Assembly: GCA_964429355.1 (NCBI GenBank)
Contig: CAYSCH010000297.1
Location: forward strand, 1-11,885
Direction: 5' to 3'
Length of the DNA stretch: 11,885 bases
Source of the DNA: JAAYAY01 sp964429355
GTDB taxonomy: Bacteria; Planctomycetota; Planctomycetia; Pirellulales; Thermoguttaceae
Every line of letters begins with the position of its first letter. The stretch's first letter is position 1. Shown here piece by piece: positions 1-6,446 of this stretch. Made by a program: the position numbers and the translations under genes. Under the pieces are notes generated by a model. The model was not told the origin of the DNA and did not search any database. It saw only the letters and a program-made list of their open reading frames with translations.

Positions 1-321
1 GTAGCCTTGCGTCCCCTTGAGCGGAATTGTCGCGCTCACCAGATCGGCGTCAGTGGCCACGCATTCGTCAGCCAGAATGTCGACCCATCCTGGCTGCGGT
101 TCCACGTCCGCATGAAGCATGACGGCGAAATCAAACTCCTTGCGCAACCCGGCCAGCAAGCATCGACACCACAGGGTATTGAAGTTCCCGCCCGAGTTCA
201 GGGACGGAAGCTCCTCAACGTGGTACTTGCCGCTGGTCGGATGCGCCAAGCCAACATGACAGCCCCAAGTAAGCGTTCCGCCACCTGGGGCTGTCATAAG
301 AACCCGCAATTTCGACGTCAT
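1..321 (-). CDS. glycosyltransferase-like protein, family 2 type (partial, 3' end outside window)
   Basis: The first 107 codons stay open to the left edge, so the C-terminus is missing. The ATG overlaps the stop of the upstream gene in an ATGA arrangement, which implies translational coupling. The N-terminus (KLRVLMTAPGGG, residues 4-15) looks like the first beta strand and turn of a GT-A-type fold. Residues 63-80 contain FDFAVMLHADVEPQPGW, in which HAD sits where GT2 enzymes carry a metal- or nucleotide-sugar-binding acidic motif. A further segment, DADLVSATIPLK (91-102), follows. This 'HAD..P.PGW' plus 'DLVSA..P.K' pattern is one I associate with phage-encoded family 2 glycosyltransferases. 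The sugar and acceptor are unknown. The gene directly follows fibre-like genes, so modification of a virion protein or the host surface is plausible but inferred. The fold call rests on half a domain. Confidence 0.6.
   Translation of the reverse strand, partial: MTSKLRVLMTAPGGGTLTWGCHVGLAHPTSGKYHVEELPSLNSGGNFNTLWCRCLLAGLRKEFDFAVMLHADVEPQPGWVDILADECVATDADLVSATIPLKGTQGY
256..297. repeat. perfect 12-bp inverted repeat inside a coding region
   Basis: The arms ATGACAGCCCCA (256-267) and TGGGGCTGTCAT (286-297) are exact reverse complements separated by 18 nt. In the minus-strand mRNA this hairpin covers codons 9-22 of the glycosyltransferase-like gene. No T-run follows it, so it is not a typical terminator. 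It could be a translational control structure, a protein-binding or recombination site, or chance. Confidence 0.6.
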
Positions 322-1094
322 GTCTCCCTCGCCCAGGTTCCGGTGACGTTCTTGACGAGCCATCCGTCGGCGGCGTCGGCCTCCAGGGAGACGCAATCTC
401 CGACCGCGGCCGTGGCTTGCGTGTTCTGGAGATCCTTGTTGTCCGTCGCCGTAATACCGCTCCCAATCAGCTTGTCTGCGGAGTTGGGCGAGATGGAATG
501 CAGCTTCCCGGAGCCTGCGGCCTGTAGGATGAAAATGTCATACTTCAGACCGGCAGCCGTCGGAGGCAGCGTCAGGATACAGTCCCCCGTCGTGTTGACG
601 ACGATCGTCTTCCCGCTATCAGCGGCCGTCAAGGTTGTGCTGGCTACCACGGACCGCGTTCCAGGCGACACCAAAGCCGACGCGGACAGGCTGGTTGCGG
701 ACAGGTTGGTGGCAGTCAGACTGGTCGCGGACAGCGAAGCCTCTGTCACCGCAACGCCCTCGTACTCGACGATTCGCCAGTAATACAACGAGCCGACTTG
801 GATGCTGCGGAAAGTCACGAAATCGCCGGCTTCGGCAAAGGTGAGAGTGGTTGCGGCGGCCTGGTTGTAACCTCCCGTCACCGTCAGGGTCAGGTCACCG
901 CCATCGGTCCTCAACACAACGGTGCAAGTCAGCCCGGCCTTGGTCGGCTGGGTCAACGTACGAGCTTCCGCCGCCGCGGTCTTGATGGGGACAACCGCCA
1001 ACTGACGATCGACTCTGATCGGCTTGCTGGCGCCGGGATCCTCCATCGCATACGGCGACTTGAACAGATCGAACACAGCTTTCGTAGCACTCAC
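318..1094 (-). CDS. fibre- or decoration-like virion protein with pentapeptide-repeat linker
   Basis: 258 residues, starting at a GTG that has a strong AGGAG six bases upstream. Three parts are visible. Residues 46-115 are a beta-rich domain (LTLTVTGGYN, DFVTFRSIQVG, YYWRIVEYEGV). Residues 120-139 are four exact pentads of the form (S/N)-L-(S/T)-A-(T/S), typical of a small right-handed quadrilateral beta-helix. Residues 150-258 are a second beta domain (TAADSGKTIVVNTTG, CILTLPPTAAG, GWLVKNVTGTW) of a type I know from phage fibre and head proteins. There is no signal peptide, membrane segment or catalytic motif. It lies between a small virion-like protein and the glycosyltransferase-like gene, whose ATG overlaps its TGA. 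A structural role, such as a short fibre, spike or capsid decoration, is inferred from composition and context. Confidence 0.55.
   Translation of the reverse strand: MSATKAVFDLFKSPYAMEDPGASKPIRVDRQLAVVPIKTAAAEARTLTQPTKAGLTCTVVLRTDGGDLTLTVTGGYNQAAATTLTFAEAGDFVTFRSIQVGSLYYWRIVEYEGVAVTEASLSATSLTATNLSATSLSASALVSPGTRSVVASTTLTAADSGKTIVVNTTGDCILTLPPTAAGLKYDIFILQAAGSGKLHSISPNSADKLIGSGITATDNKDLQNTQATAAVGDCVSLEADAADGWLVKNVTGTWARET
678..737 (-). repeat. four 15-bp repeats encoding pentapeptide units
   Basis: Four consecutive 15-nt units encode SLSAT, SLTAT, NLSAT and SLSAS. The DNA copies share a ggacagnctggt-like core with substitutions. The spacing matches pentapeptide-repeat proteins, in which each pentad forms one face of a square beta-helix. 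Four pentads give only one full turn, so the segment is more likely a rigid linker than a full domain. Confidence 0.6.
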
Positions 1095-1100
1095 GATACG

Positions 1101-1105
1101 CTCCT
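1101..1105 (-). promoter_or_regulatory. ribosome binding site fixing a GTG start
   Basis: The minus strand reads AGGAG, then six bases, then GTG at 1094. This strong site makes the GTG the likely initiator of the 258-residue fibre-like protein, rather than a downstream ATG. Confidence 0.7.
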
Positions 1106-1155
1106 AACTGACGCCGTTGAACGGGGCCGCGTCTTCGCCCCTGGGACGCAGGTCC

Positions 1156-1512
1156 CTACTCGTCAACCCACACCGTAATCGAGCCGGCCAAGGTGTCCCC
1201 GCCAGAGGCGACGACGACCTTGATCCGCTCCTCGACGACTTGAATCGGAACATCCGGGCTTGTTCCGGCCGCTCCGTCCGTGTTCTGGTTCGCCAACGCC
1301 CGAGGATAGAACCAGACGTCCGACGTACCGGCGCCGGCCTTGGTCAAGATGGGAACCCCGGTCGTTTCGCCGGTGATCGTCAGGTTCGCGCTCTCAAGCG
1401 TCCCCGGCTCGTATAGAATCGCATGGATCGCTCCGCGAATGTTCGAGCCAACGTAGACGGTAGCGTTTCCCGAAGAATCGGTCGTAATGGTCGCTTTGTG
1501 CTTTTGCAGCAT
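1156..1512 (-). CDS. small beta-rich phage virion-associated protein
   Basis: 118 residues, beta-rich throughout: KATITTDSSGNATVYVG (6-22), IRGAIHAILYEPGTL (25-39), NLTITGETTGVPILT (43-57), DVWFYPRALANQ (65-76) and ERIKVVVASGGDTLAGSITV (95-114). The layout, with two strands, a glycine turn, an FYPR segment and a C-terminal 'GG-x(4)-G-x-hydrophobic' hairpin, recurs in small unassigned proteins of environmental phage structural modules. I know no experimental function. The start is ATG with TAGGAG six bases upstream, and the TAG of that site is also the stop codon of the connector-like gene, so the two are closely coupled. It is probably a neck or decoration component. Function unassigned. Confidence 0.6.
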   Translation of the reverse strand: MLQKHKATITTDSSGNATVYVGSNIRGAIHAILYEPGTLESANLTITGETTGVPILTKAGAGTSDVWFYPRALANQNTDGAAGTSPDVPIQVVEERIKVVVASGGDTLAGSITVWVDE

Positions 1513-1518
1513 GGTTGG

Positions 1519-1524
1519 CTCCTA
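1519..1524 (-). promoter_or_regulatory. ribosome binding site containing the upstream stop codon
   Basis: TAGGAG lies six bases before the ATG at 1512. Its first three bases are the stop codon of the 418-residue connector-like gene. A ribosome ending on that gene therefore sits on the next gene's binding site, which favours coupled translation. Confidence 0.65.
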
Positions 1525-2778
1525 CATATCGACGCCGTTGAAAGTGATCGGAATGGTGGAATAGCGACGGACGGACGAGTCCTCCTGGCCGCCTTCGTCG
1601 TCGCCAATGGTGTCGGGTGTGAACGAGTCTCGATCCTCAGCGATCGACGCGGCAAGTCGTTCGGCAAATGCGGCCGCGTGGATCCCGTCCCCGCCGTCCA
1701 TCAGCCGCTGTTCCGCGATGGCCAGACAGCTTTCAAGAATCGTCTCCCCGTGCTGGTCGCCACCGAGAGGATAGATGTTCGTCGAGTCCAACATCCCCGG
1801 CTTGACCTTGTAACGATAGAACAACTCGTAAGCGTCATCCGGCGTCGGGTAAAGAATGAGCTGCCATCGTTGCCCGGTCGTAGCGACGAACGCTTTCGGT
1901 CGAACCGCTGCCAGGTAAGGAACGCCCGAGTATGGGTTGCCCTGCTGTTTCGACTGCAGGGCGCCGGGTTCCGTAATCCTGATCGGAGGATAGGCCTCGT
2001 TGACGCCTGGCCGGAAAGTAATCTCGCTGGCAAGTCTCCCCGTGAAGTCGACAGGAAGATCGTAAGCCGGCCGCCCGAGACTGAAGACCGATGCCGTCGA
2101 AACGTCAACCCAGTCGTTCGTCAGGGTCAACTGGGTGTCGCTGTCCCGCGTCGAAACTGGATACGTCTCCGAGTTGACGACCAGTTCTCCCTGCGCGGCC
2201 CACGATGGGAAGACGCCGCCCGACAACGTCACTACTCCGTTGGCGATCGTGACCGTGCCCGTCGCGTACGGTGCCGTGGTCTGCATCGTGCTCAATGGAC
2301 GTAGAAAACTCCACTGGTATGTTTCAGTCTTGCCGAGAGTAGGATAGTAGAACTTGTTCAGGCCGCTTCGAATGATGGCATCCAATGTAGCGGTGCGCTC
2401 AGCCGACCACGTCGGGCCGCGTCTCCAGCCGACAAAGTGGGCGATCTCCTGGCAGAGAACCGCGTACGTAGTCGACAGCCCGGTCGACGTCGGAGCGGGA
2501 TCGTTGCCCGCGAGATCTTCGTCGGTCAGATAGTAGGTGTTCCCAAGATAGGTCACCTTCACCGAAACGCTGTACTCGAGACTGTAGGCCGGCTCCGCAA
2601 AGATGTAGGAGTATGTCCCCGTCGAGACCCACGTCATTGCGGTACCCGAAGCGACCACCACGGCATCGTTGTCGTTCCGCTTGACACCGTAGGCCTCGGT
2701 CGGGTCCTGCAGAATCATCGACGTAACGTCGGTAAGGACGCCGTTTACCCGCCATGTCTTCGTGATCGTGACGCTCAT
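1522..2778 (-). CDS. putative head-tail connector (adaptor) protein with extra N-terminal beta domain
   Basis: 418 residues. Residues 1-90 form a beta domain (TKTWRVNGVLTDVTSMILQD, SVSVKVTYLGNTYYLTD) that looks Ig-like. Residues 102-145 are helical (TYAVLCQEIAHFVGW, ATLDAIIRSGLNKFYYP) and resemble the start of gp11/tail-tubular-type adaptors. A small beta insert follows at 172-220 (GTVTIANGVVTLSGG...PVSTRDSDTQLTL). Residues 235-385 hold the rest (LPVDFTGRLASEITF, LILYPTPDDAYELFYRYKV) and end in a helix (ETILESCLAIAEQRLM, AAAFAERLAASIAEDR), a pattern I associate with connector proteins docking beneath the portal. The C-terminus is acidic (DDEGGQED). The ATG directly abuts the upstream TAA. The connector role is inferred from secondary-structure pattern and operon position; another neck protein is the main alternative. 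Confidence 0.5.
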   Translation of the reverse strand: MSVTITKTWRVNGVLTDVTSMILQDPTEAYGVKRNDNDAVVVASGTAMTWVSTGTYSYIFAEPAYSLEYSVSVKVTYLGNTYYLTDEDLAGNDPAPTSTGLSTTYAVLCQEIAHFVGWRRGPTWSAERTATLDAIIRSGLNKFYYPTLGKTETYQWSFLRPLSTMQTTAPYATGTVTIANGVVTLSGGVFPSWAAQGELVVNSETYPVSTRDSDTQLTLTNDWVDVSTASVFSLGRPAYDLPVDFTGRLASEITFRPGVNEAYPPIRITEPGALQSKQQGNPYSGVPYLAAVRPKAFVATTGQRWQLILYPTPDDAYELFYRYKVKPGMLDSTNIYPLGGDQHGETILESCLAIAEQRLMDGGDGIHAAAFAERLAASIAEDRDSFTPDTIGDDEGGQEDSSVRRYSTIPITFNGVDM

Positions 2779-3195
2779 TTACCCGTCCCCGGCAACGATG
2801 TTGAAGGTTTGCGCCGTGAAGTTCTGCGCCCCGGAAGCCCCGAAATCCTCGAATCCGGCCGGGAAAGCAACTTGCTGCTCGCCGGTCCAGTCGATCGACA
2901 TCCGACCCTTGTGGTCGCTGTACGGGAACACGTTCGGCCCCTGATACGCGACCACTCCCCAACTTCCCTGGGCCACGCCGGCGGGAAAGTCCGCAACGTA
3001 AATGCCCGTGTGCTCTCCGGTGGAAAGCACCTTCTCGACGAGCGCGATGTGAGCTGCTCGCCAGGCGGCTAACGTGAGATTCTCCCACAACACCTGACTC
3101 GTACCGTTCCATGCGTAGTGGCCGTCGGGTGGAAACAGTGCAACCACAAGGTTCGTCAGTGACGGAGCGAGTTTGAAAACGATCTCGCCGGCCAT
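2779..3195 (-). CDS. small phage structural protein, function unknown
   Basis: 138 residues from the ATG at 3195. An in-frame GTG six bases upstream also exists but would overlap the GAGG binding site, so the ATG is preferred. The protein starts with hydrophobic strands (EIVFKLAPSLTNLVVALFPPDG, in part), has a helix (LTLAAWRAAHIALVEKVLS, 41-59), then GIYVADFPAGVAQGSWGVV (64-82), a 'Y-x-x-D-x-P-x-G' plus 'G-x-x-x-V-x-x-Y' pattern found in small beta domains of phage virion proteins. The motif SIDWTGEQQ (100-108) follows. It lies eight bases from the fibre stop and abuts the connector-like gene. The N-terminal beta domain of that next protein has a similar feel, so they may share a fold. It could be a fibre chaperone or attachment protein; no direct evidence for either. 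Confidence 0.55.
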   Translation of the reverse strand: MAGEIVFKLAPSLTNLVVALFPPDGHYAWNGTSQVLWENLTLAAWRAAHIALVEKVLSTGEHTGIYVADFPAGVAQGSWGVVAYQGPNVFPYSDHKGRMSIDWTGEQQVAFPAGFEDFGASGAQNFTAQTFNIVAGDG

Positions 3196-3202
3196 ACTCA
3201 CC

Positions 3203-6200
3203 TCAACTGTTAACAGACGCCACCGCGACCGTTGGCGAATCGTTGTACAAGACCCGAAAGTTGAATACGGATGTCGTATAACCGGCAGTTCCGACCTTCG
3301 CCCAAATCTCAGCCGTATCCCCCGGTTCCCAATCTTGCGTGATTATCTGCGTCGTTGGCGAGCCACCGCCGTTTGTACTCTGCTCCGTCCCGAGCGCTAC
3401 ACCGTTCCTGTAGAGTCTCCCGTACGCCATCGAAAGCGTATTTGAGCTTTGCAGAGTAAAACTGAATCGCTGCGAACCAAGCAGACCGTTAGGGAACGTA
3501 ATGGTCTTGATTTTCACGTAAGTTGTAGACGTTGTTGAAGCAACATCATCATGCGAATGACGGACAGTATCCGAATAGATCTTGTTGACTGCGTGAGTCA
3601 AATTCAGCCCAGCCCCCTTGACGTTGGTCGTCGTCAATTCACCGTCCTCGACGCTAAGACCTTTGACAAGAGTTCCGCTTGAATCTGCCGTTGAAATCAC
3701 GAATCTTCCGGAAACATACGAAGCCCCAACCGCAGCTGCCTCTGCTTGGAATGTCGCGGCTGTTCTGGTCGCTAGCCCCGTGTCTACTCCAGTAAAGGTG
3801 AATGTTCCGAGTCTGTCGCCAACTAACACGTAAGCCGGGGACGTTAACGTTCCCCTGGATCTCGCTAGCACATTCAGCGGTGCAATTGCAGAAGAGGCGC
3901 TTGCAACCTGAAACCAAAATCCAGCCCTAACGCCAGTGCCTTCCGAGACACACTGAATCATGTTTCCGCTTGCAGGAGCGGCCTCAAGGATAGTCGTACT
4001 AGTGCTCAACACCAGCACGGGCCCAGTGGTGCTCCACCCAAACTTCGCAACTCGCGCCGTCGCGTTATCTGCGGTGCCAGTCGTGCCCACGGGTGGCACC
4101 GCAATGTAAACATTCGACCGTCCGGTCCCCGTTGAGATTCCGGAACTCAACGTCAAATCACCGCCATTCTTGTTCGACTTGCCAGCCTTCGCTCCACCGG
4201 CGGAGATCGTAAGGCCGCTGCCGGTGTAGTCGCTTGTGGTCCTCCTCATCACCTCGACATAACGCGAGGAATCTCCTCCAAAATCAATATTCCCGGAAGT
4301 CGGAGATATGCCGATTCCAAGGGACGAAAAGTAGGGACTGGCGGTCGTCCGAATGTCTTGCACTGCGTCAAGAGTCGTGCCAACGATCGCAACGCTATTG
4401 CCGCAAGCCAGCCAGGTCACTCCTCCAGCAGTATCGTCCCAGAACAAAATCCGATCGGCATTTGGATCGGCCAGGGATGCGCCAGTGCCGCCATCAGCGA
4501 GTGCAACATCATCTCCCCCGGGAGTGTACCCGCCGCCTCCACCAGCAACAAAAGCGTCGTAGTCCGTCTTGGAGATCAACCCTGCCGTGACGCCAGCCGC
4601 GGAAGCCATGGGGATGTTGAGGGTGTGGGCGGTTCCGGTCGAAGACCAAGCCGGCGCCGTGCCCGAAGTCCCTGGAGTCGAAAACGTCTGCGAAGCCCCG
4701 GTCAATCCATTAAGACTGGTGATCGCCGCAGTCAGGTAGACGCCACTGTGGTTGTGATCGCCGGCCGCGACCGTGCCCGCCGTCGTGCCGACATCCAAGA
4801 CAGCTGCGCCACCTAGACTGCTCGCCACCGCGTATCCGGCCGATGCGTGATTCCCCCATCCATAAGCGGTGTTGTAGTTGCCGTGGTTGTATGTAGACTC
4901 GTGAGTAGAAACAGCCGTCGAAGCCGCTCCAGCCACGTCGTATACGCCGCTGTGGGCGTGATCCCCAGCCGCAACCGTTCCCGCCGTCGTGCCGACATTC
5001 TTCGTCGCCGCATCACCCAAACTGCTAGCCAGGGCATACCCGGCGCTGGCATGATTCCCCCAACCGTAGGCCGTGGCGTAATTGCTGTGGTTGTAGGTGG
5101 ACTCATGAGTCGAAACCGCCGACGAGGCTGTCCCGGCAGGATCGTACGTGCCTGTATGGGAGTGATCCCCGGCGGCAACGGTTCCGGCCGTTGTTCCAAC
5201 GTCCAGAACGGCAGCGCCACCTAAACTGCTGGCGACTGCGTATCCCGCGATCGAGTGATCGCCCCAGCCGTAGGCCGTGTTGTAGTTGGCGTGATTGTAC
5301 GTCGACTCATGCGTACTGACGGCACTAGTTGCCGTTCCCGCCGGATCGTAAACCCCCGTATGAACGTGGTCACCTGCGGAGACGTCGCCGGCGCCGGTGC
5401 CAACGTTCTTGACCGCTGAGTCTCCAAGTCCGAGTGATGTCCGGCCGGTAGCAGCTACGAGGTTTGTCGAACCGCCGTCCCACTGGTGATACTGTGCTAG
5501 ACAGGTCACTAGCGCCGCTTTGGTCAGGTCGGCGCTATCCTGAAGAACTCCGTTCGCCCCAACATGAACGACACGGCCGTTCGTCAACGCGCTGTCGTAG
5601 ATCCCATCGCTAACGTAGAGATTCCTCCAGCGGTTCTGTGGAACCAGACTCCCCATGTCGTACGTGTTGTCCGCGTACGGGATCAGGCTGGCAGCTACGG
5701 AGGAAAATCCCGTAAGCGGCCCGGAAACACTCAGCCCATAGCAGTAGACCGCATTCCAGCGGTTGGAGGGTGAACCGAGATTGTAGGTAAGCGTCTGCTC
5801 GGGGACGAGTGGGGTCCCGACTGTTCCATTTACATCGAGTCCACCAGCGAACACGTAGCCGGCGTAAAGCCCGCCGGCCCCAAGATCGATGTCCTTATTC
5901 CCGACCGTCCAGGCTCCCGTCAGCGCGACCGTCCCGTCTGCCTTCAAATACCCGGCCGAGGCATGGTTTCCCCAACTGTAGCATGTATCGTAGTGCGAAT
6001 GGTCAAAAGTCGTCGTGTGCCCGGTCACTGCCGAAGCGGCCTCCGATGCTCCGGTGCCGGCTGGGTCGTAGACTCCAGTGTGGGCGTGATCGCCAGCGGA
6101 GACAGTCCCCACCGCAGTCCCGACGTTCAAGACTGCAGCGTCACCCAAACCCAAGGATGTACGCCCCGTTGCTGCAACGAGATTACTCGAGCCTCCATCC

Positions 6201-6376
6201 CACTGCCGTCGTTCGCTGTAGGCGGTGTCCCAATTCGCTTGAGATGCCGACGAAGGGATTCCGTAGCCAGTCGTCGTACTGAACACCCCGGTCGCGCTGT
6301 CGTAAGTGATTCCTACGACCGTGCACGAAACCGCCGCCCTTGCGTCGGCATCGGTGTATTCTTCGGAACCCAGCAT
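3203..6376 (-). CDS. large repeat-containing tail fibre / receptor-binding protein
   Basis: 1057 residues, rich in G, S, T and A and low in charge, as trimeric phage fibres are. Residues 73-143 hold one outlying repeat. Residues 194-262 hold two 'LGS...RW..(L/V)Y' segments (NLGSPSNRWNAVY, DMGSLVPQNRWRNLY) common in fibre shafts. Residues 313-547 hold three full and one partial tandem repeat of about 68 residues, each with GDHxHxG and, in full copies, YGWG(N/D)H..AGY. Residues 852-912 (GDRLGTFTFTGVDTG...GRFVISTADSSG) match a beta segment common in fibres. Residues 938-1050 form a C-terminal beta-sandwich-like tip (KIKTITFPNGLLG, GRLYRNGVALGTEQ, FNFRVLYNDSP). Seven HxH motifs occur in all. No S74 autoprotease domain is evident. 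It follows a terminator-like hairpin. The fibre role is well supported; the receptor is unknown. Confidence 0.85.
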   Translation of the reverse strand: MLGSEEYTDADARAAVSCTVVGITYDSATGVFSTTTGYGIPSSASQANWDTAYSERRQWDGGSSNLVAATGRTSLGLGDAAVLNVGTAVGTVSAGDHAHTGVYDPAGTGASEAASAVTGHTTTFDHSHYDTCYSWGNHASAGYLKADGTVALTGAWTVGNKDIDLGAGGLYAGYVFAGGLDVNGTVGTPLVPEQTLTYNLGSPSNRWNAVYCYGLSVSGPLTGFSSVAASLIPYADNTYDMGSLVPQNRWRNLYVSDGIYDSALTNGRVVHVGANGVLQDSADLTKAALVTCLAQYHQWDGGSTNLVAATGRTSLGLGDSAVKNVGTGAGDVSAGDHVHTGVYDPAGTATSAVSTHESTYNHANYNTAYGWGDHSIAGYAVASSLGGAAVLDVGTTAGTVAAGDHSHTGTYDPAGTASSAVSTHESTYNHSNYATAYGWGNHASAGYALASSLGDAATKNVGTTAGTVAAGDHAHSGVYDVAGAASTAVSTHESTYNHGNYNTAYGWGNHASAGYAVASSLGGAAVLDVGTTAGTVAAGDHNHSGVYLTAAITSLNGLTGASQTFSTPGTSGTAPAWSSTGTAHTLNIPMASAAGVTAGLISKTDYDAFVAGGGGGYTPGGDDVALADGGTGASLADPNADRILFWDDTAGGVTWLACGNSVAIVGTTLDAVQDIRTTASPYFSSLGIGISPTSGNIDFGGDSSRYVEVMRRTTSDYTGSGLTISAGGAKAGKSNKNGGDLTLSSGISTGTGRSNVYIAVPPVGTTGTADNATARVAKFGWSTTGPVLVLSTSTTILEAAPASGNMIQCVSEGTGVRAGFWFQVASASSAIAPLNVLARSRGTLTSPAYVLVGDRLGTFTFTGVDTGLATRTAATFQAEAAAVGASYVSGRFVISTADSSGTLVKGLSVEDGELTTTNVKGAGLNLTHAVNKIYSDTVRHSHDDVASTTSTTYVKIKTITFPNGLLGSQRFSFTLQSSNTLSMAYGRLYRNGVALGTEQSTNGGGSPTTQIITQDWEPGDTAEIWAKVGTAGYTTSVFNFRVLYNDSPTVAVASVNS
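4736..5440 (-). repeat. tandem ~204-nt repeats encoding 68-residue fibre modules
   Basis: Three full units and one partial unit in tandem encode fibre residues 313-382, 383-450, 451-518 and 519-547. The first unit is 70 residues because of a two-residue LG insertion; the other full ones are 68 residues (204 nt). Each carries a VGT..G.V.AGDHxHxG stretch, and the full ones add STHESTYNHxNY and YGWG(N/D)H..AGYA. The protein copies are nearly identical, while many third codon positions differ. Confidence 0.85.
5948..6160 (-). repeat. outlying copy of the fibre repeat
   Basis: Encodes fibre residues 73-143. It starts TSLGLGDAAVLNVGT, like the first tandem unit, and ends YSWGNHASAGY. Its middle is diverged (TGHTTTFDHSHYD in place of STHESTYNH), which adds an HxH pair. 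The preceding QWDGGS(S/T)NLVAATGR block (residues 58-72) also recurs before the tandem array, so a larger segment was duplicated about 240 residues apart. Confidence 0.75.
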
Positions 6377-6388
6377 GGAGCACCTCGC

Positions 6389-6431
6389 AAGAAGAAGACG
6401 GCTGGGGCGCCACCCCTGTAGCGCCCCAGCC
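6389..6431 (-). terminator. rho-independent terminator-like hairpin after the capsid block
   Basis: The minus strand has GGCTGGGGCGC, a 10-nt loop, and GCGCCCCAGCC: a perfect 11-bp GC-rich stem (arms 6400-6410 and 6421-6431). GTCTTCTTCTT follows, T-rich but interrupted by C, so termination may be partial. It lies between the stop of the beta-rich capsid-associated gene and the fibre ATG, and would reduce read-through into the fibre and connector genes. Confidence 0.75.
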
Positions 6432-6446
6432 GGATCGCCGTACGGA

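Noticed and set aside
7..783. Long plus-strand open frame opposite the fibre-like and glycosyltransferase-like genes
   Set aside because: It is antisense to two minus-strand genes with proper starts and binding sites, and its translation has no recognisable protein character.
1143..1156. Small hairpin GGGAC/GTCCC in the gap before the GTG-start gene
   Set aside because: A 5-bp stem with no T-run is too weak to call a terminator.
3203..3560. Peptidase S74 self-cleaving chaperone domain at the fibre end
   Set aside because: The C-terminus looks like a beta-sandwich tip and I see no S74-type helical ending.
3203..3700. Diversity-generating retroelement variable region at the fibre C-terminus
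   Set aside because: I saw no reverse transcriptase, no template repeat and no cluster of AAC/AAT codons in the window.
4736..5440. CRISPR array
   Set aside because: The repeats are about 204 nt, have no spacers, and encode protein in one open frame.
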